A DNA stretch of 55,823 nt. It comes from an uncultured Dysosmobacter sp. (GTDB lineage: Bacteria; Bacillota; Clostridia; Oscillospirales; Oscillospiraceae). Under the pieces are notes generated by a model. It searched no databases. It had not been told where the DNA came from and was given only the letters and a program-made list of their open reading frames with translations. A program made the position numbers and the translations under genes. Position 1 is the stretch's first letter; each line of letters opens with the position of its first letter. Below, one piece after another: positions 53,571 through 55,823 of this stretch. The DNA lies in contig NZ_CANRMB010000021.1 of the NCBI RefSeq assembly GCF_947631635.1, positions 1 to 55,823 on the forward strand, given 5' to 3'.

Positions 53571-54786
53571 GACCACATAATCAGCCACAGACAGACGTGG
53601 AACATATGGAAACACTGTTTTCAAAGAGTGCCGGAAAGCAACTGGAATGAAGCGGATGCGCCTATAAACCATTACAAATTGTCTAAAAAAACTTTGTAGA
53701 CCTCTTTGTAAACGCTGGTTCGAATCAGCTTCGCAGCAACCGGTGCTTTCTTTGATATGGCGTATCACTTCAGGAGTGGAGGCGGATGGGCTCTTGTTCT
53801 TTGTTTTGCGGCGCAGATTTTGAGGTGGGGTTCCGCTATTTTTGCCTCTGTCCAATAAGGCCCACAAAGCCCCAACACGGCACTTCATCCTTCAGCAGGG
53901 ATACGGATGCCACCCAGCCTATCAACTTCGCACACAGCGGCTCACAGGCCGAAGTGCAGACGGATTATCTCTGCCGCTACGTATCCCTTTCGACACTCAG
54001 CAATCCAACCGCACTCTTGTGGGTCACCAGAGCCTCTATTATTGCCGCAGGCAGTGTATAGCTGGCTGCGGCAAAATCCCTGCCGTAATGGGTTCATATC
54101 CCCGCATGGACCCCAGCAGGAACCTTAGGCGGCGGGCACTTGAGCAAATGCAGACCCCCGACCTGACCCCAAGGGGCGAAAATAGACCCCCACGCTGACC
54201 CCCGCTGAATTTCACTGAAACCACCTTCTACAGCCACCTGTAGAATCCGTCAACAGTGCAGTTTTTTCTCTGTTTTGTCTTATCCCGGCCACCTGCCACG
54301 GCCACAGCAGGCCAAAACCGACCACCTAACGAAATTCCCCGCAAGAATATCCACCTGTTATGCACCGGCTGGTTGAACCGATTTGGTATCCTCGCCGAGT
54401 ACGGCGGTGATATACTTTCCCCGCAGACAGAGGTTCCCTTCTTTTATCCGTGCGGCGCAAGTCCGCTCCCATGCAGCATGGGACCTCTATCTCATGAGAG
54501 TTCATTGTTGAGCCGGATGCGGGAACCGCGGTTCTCCGCTGATCTTGAAGCAGGCTATATCTATGGGGCATCAGCCAGCGGAGATTTGAGCAGAAGACGA
54601 TATACGAGTACACCAAAAGCCATCGGTTTCAGGGGGCTTTGGCAAAGGTGGTGCAGTCCGCCGGTTCCTGTCACAGCGATTCTTCACCCCGGACACACGT
54701 TCGATCCGCATTGACATATACTGTAGCAGGCCTCTGTGTCTCCCGGCAGGAGGCTGGAGGCAATATCTTTTTGGAGGAATGTAAGC
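53571..54786. other. Decayed gene-free stretch
   Basis: About 1.2 kb without a supported gene on either strand. Open frames here (for example 53842-54198 and 54256-54714 on the plus strand) have no ribosome site, no recognisable domain and mixed reading-frame signals. The stretch holds a TTCTACAG...CTGTAGAA hairpin near 54226-54246, a 21-nt direct repeat (copies 53484-53504 and 53747-53767, 19 of 21 identical), and a near-copy of a 26-nt sequence also found at 34952-34977. It looks like remains of mobile DNA. Confidence 0.6.
54715..54722 (+). promoter_or_regulatory. Possible sporulation-type -10 before the collagen-like gene
   Basis: CATATACT resembles a sigma-E/sigma-K -10. A TTGACA at 54711-54716 overlaps it but has no -10 at 17 bp. 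Weak evidence. Confidence 0.25.
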
Positions 54787-55823
54787 TTGAAAAGATATTC
54801 AGGCTCCGAAACCCCTACAGGTATGGGAGCGTTTTATTTGCAGAACAGCTGTCCGCCTGCTCCGCCGCAGCACCAGTGTTGTATGCCAAGGCCGTGTCCC
54901 ACGGGGATAACCGGTCCCACCGGCCCAACTGGTGCGACCGGTGCTGTTGGCCCGACCGGGGCCACTGGTGCTAATGGTGTAACCGGACCGACTGGTGCAG
55001 CAGGAGCAGATGGCGCAACTGGGCCGACCGGCGCGACTGGGGTAACCGGTGCAACAGGTGCCGATGGTGTAACCGGGCCTGCGGGCGCGACTGGCGCAAC
55101 CGGCCCCACTGGCCCGACCGGGGCAACCGGGTCTATAGGACCTACCGGTCCAACTGGTGCCTATGGCGGCACCGGCCCGACCGGCGCTGTTGGCCCGACT
55201 GGTGCCAATGGCGCGACAGGTCCCACCGGTCCGACTGGGGCCACTGGTGCTGATGGTGCAACCGGTCCTACTGGCCCGACGGGTGCGGCTGGTGCAGCGG
55301 GTGCCGACGGTGTAACCGGGCCTACGGGTGCAACCGGCGCGACAGGCGCGGATGGAGTGACCGGTCCCACCGGAGTAACCGGTGCGACAGGTGCCAATGG
55401 TGTAACCGGGTCTACGGGCGCAACCGGCGCGACAGGCGCGAATGGAGTAACCGGCCCCACTGGTCCCACCGGAGTAACCGGTGCAGCGGGTGCCGACGGT
55501 GTAACCGGGCCTACGGGTGCAACCGGCGCGACAGGCGCGAATGGAGTGACCGGCCCCACCGGTCCCACCGGAGTAACCGGTGCGACAGGTGCCGACGGTG
55601 TAACCGGGCCTACGGGCGCAACTGGTGCGACAGGCGCGGATGGAGTGACCGGCCCCACTGGCCCCACCGGAGTAACCGGCGCGACAGGTGCCGACGGTGT
55701 AACCGGGCCTACGGGCGCAACCGGCGCGACTGGCGCGAATGGAGTAACCGGCCCCACCGGTCCCACCGGAGTAACCGGTGCGACAGGTGCCGACGGTGTA
55801 ACCGGGCCTACGGGCGCAACTGG
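54787..55823 (+). CDS. Collagen-like Gly-X-Thr repeat protein (5' part; runs off the window)
   Basis: An open frame from TTG 54787 (GGAGG at 54773-54777, 9 nt upstream) to the window edge, at least 345 residues. The start reads [20 protein letters not shown], then a Cys/Pro-rich segment ([19 protein letters not shown]), then unbroken Gly-X-Y triplets, mostly [12 protein letters not shown] and GAN. Such proteins form collagen-like triple helices on spore or cell surfaces (BclA type); Thr in Y is often glycosylated. There is no classical signal peptide, which fits exosporium proteins. An internal ATG at 54823 is an alternative start without a ribosome site. Confidence 0.88.
   Translation, partial: MKRYSGSETPTGMGAFYLQNSCPPAPPQHQCCMPRPCPTGITGPTGPTGATGAVGPTGATGANGVTGPTGAAGADGATGPTGATGVTGATGADGVTGPAGATGATGPTGPTGATGSIGPTGPTGAYGGTGPTGAVGPTGANGATGPTGPTGATGADGATGPTGPTGAAGAAGADGVTGPTGATGATGADGVTGPTGVTGATGANGVTGSTGATGATGANGVTGPTGPTGVTGAAGADGVTGPTGATGATGANGVTGPTGPTGVTGATGADGVTGPTGATGATGADGVTGPTGPTGVTGATGADGVTGPTGATGATGANGVTGPTGPTGVTGATGADGVTGPTGAT
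55300..55823 (+). repeat. 99-nt higher-order repeat within the collagen-like gene
   Basis: Units start at 55300 (90 nt), 55390, 55489, 55588, 55687 and 55786 (cut by the window end), so the period is 99 nt (33 residues, 11 triplets), each beginning [10 protein letters not shown] or [10 protein letters not shown]. Copies differ mainly in third-base and D/N changes. The first unit lacks one GPT triplet. This pattern points to recent unequal crossing-over and probably to strain-to-strain length variation. Confidence 0.9.

Noticed and set aside
53715..53740. GGTTCGAATC resembling a tRNA T-loop
   Set aside because: No acceptor, D or anticodon arms fold around it and the stem is only 4 bp. It does not match the att sequence of 26805-26829 beyond a few bases.
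53842..54198. Open frame in the decayed stretch
   Set aside because: No ribosome site, no domain, overlapping frames of similar length and composition; reported only as decayed DNA.
55161..55766. Minus-strand Pro/Val-rich open frame
   Set aside because: It is the mirror of the collagen-like plus-strand repeat: GGTxxx codons read backwards give Pro and Val. No ribosome site, and the plus strand has a start with GGAGG.
55300..55823. CRISPR-like repeat spacing
   Set aside because: The repeats are contiguous coding units with no unique spacers; they encode Gly-X-Thr triplets.

Overview
The window reads as chromosome of a GC-rich, anaerobic, spore-forming-lineage Firmicute, most like an Oscillospiraceae-type gut Clostridium. 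That placement is an inference from a complete V-type ATPase operon in Enterococcus order, a flavodiiron protein, ammonia-dependent asparagine synthetase, SpoIIM-like and DivIVA-like proteins, a manganese riboswitch with mntP, a collagen-like protein and the mobile-element families present. No rRNA gene is present.

Layout. 1-3240: a minus-strand surface O-acylation cassette (MBOAT acyltransferase, DHHW partner, and a DUF4358 lipoprotein gene broken by an amber codon). 3353-6595: a PLP lyase of the threonine-aldolase family, then an ECF sigma factor overlapping a membrane protein. 6704-6945: a dense cluster of palindromes. 6948-11118: minus-strand operon trpS, polyprenyl-phosphate GlcNAc-1-P transferase, wecB and a membrane-anchored protein, divergent from gltX and a SpoIIM-like gene. 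13505-15243: asnA and a YcxB-like protein whose start lies in one arm of a perfect 17-bp inverted repeat. 15294-16499: fprA. 16666-25515: nine-gene V-ATPase operon (F-I-K-E-C-G-A-B-D by ntp naming), whose K subunit carries the sodium-binding signature. 25977-26600: DivIVA-like protein.

26751-33227 is an AT-rich island. It starts at a tRNA-Arg(ACG) gene and ends at a 25-nt near-copy (24/25) of that tRNA's 3' end. It holds a divergent unit: a GntR/MocR-type regulator facing an operon for an amino-acid racemase, a two-piece YfcC-type transporter, an M20 peptidase and an AEC permease. Five 15-bp sites spaced exactly 22 bp apart lie between them. The regulator has Asn where MocR proteins carry the PLP lysine, and the racemase lacks its first catalytic Cys.

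33347-41055 is a recombination module: one wrecked and two intact tyrosine recombinases in tandem, two copies of a small DUF6809-type gene, a ribbon-helix-helix protein, a winged-helix protein, an excisionase-like protein and a DUF6076-type protein. 41504-53395 is a second functional cluster: Ca-type P-ATPase, Mn riboswitch plus mntP, TetR regulator, GH79-like glycosidase, AI-2E transporter, patatin, a radical-SAM homologue that has lost its cluster cysteines, an intact radical-SAM/SPASM protein, DegV and HdeD-like proteins. A shared operator-like motif occurs upstream of the P-ATPase and in the radical-SAM divergent promoter, suggesting one regulon, possibly run by the TetR protein. 53396-54786 is decayed DNA without a gene I can support. 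54787 to the window end is the start of a long collagen-like (Gly-X-Thr) gene with a 99-nt higher-order repeat.
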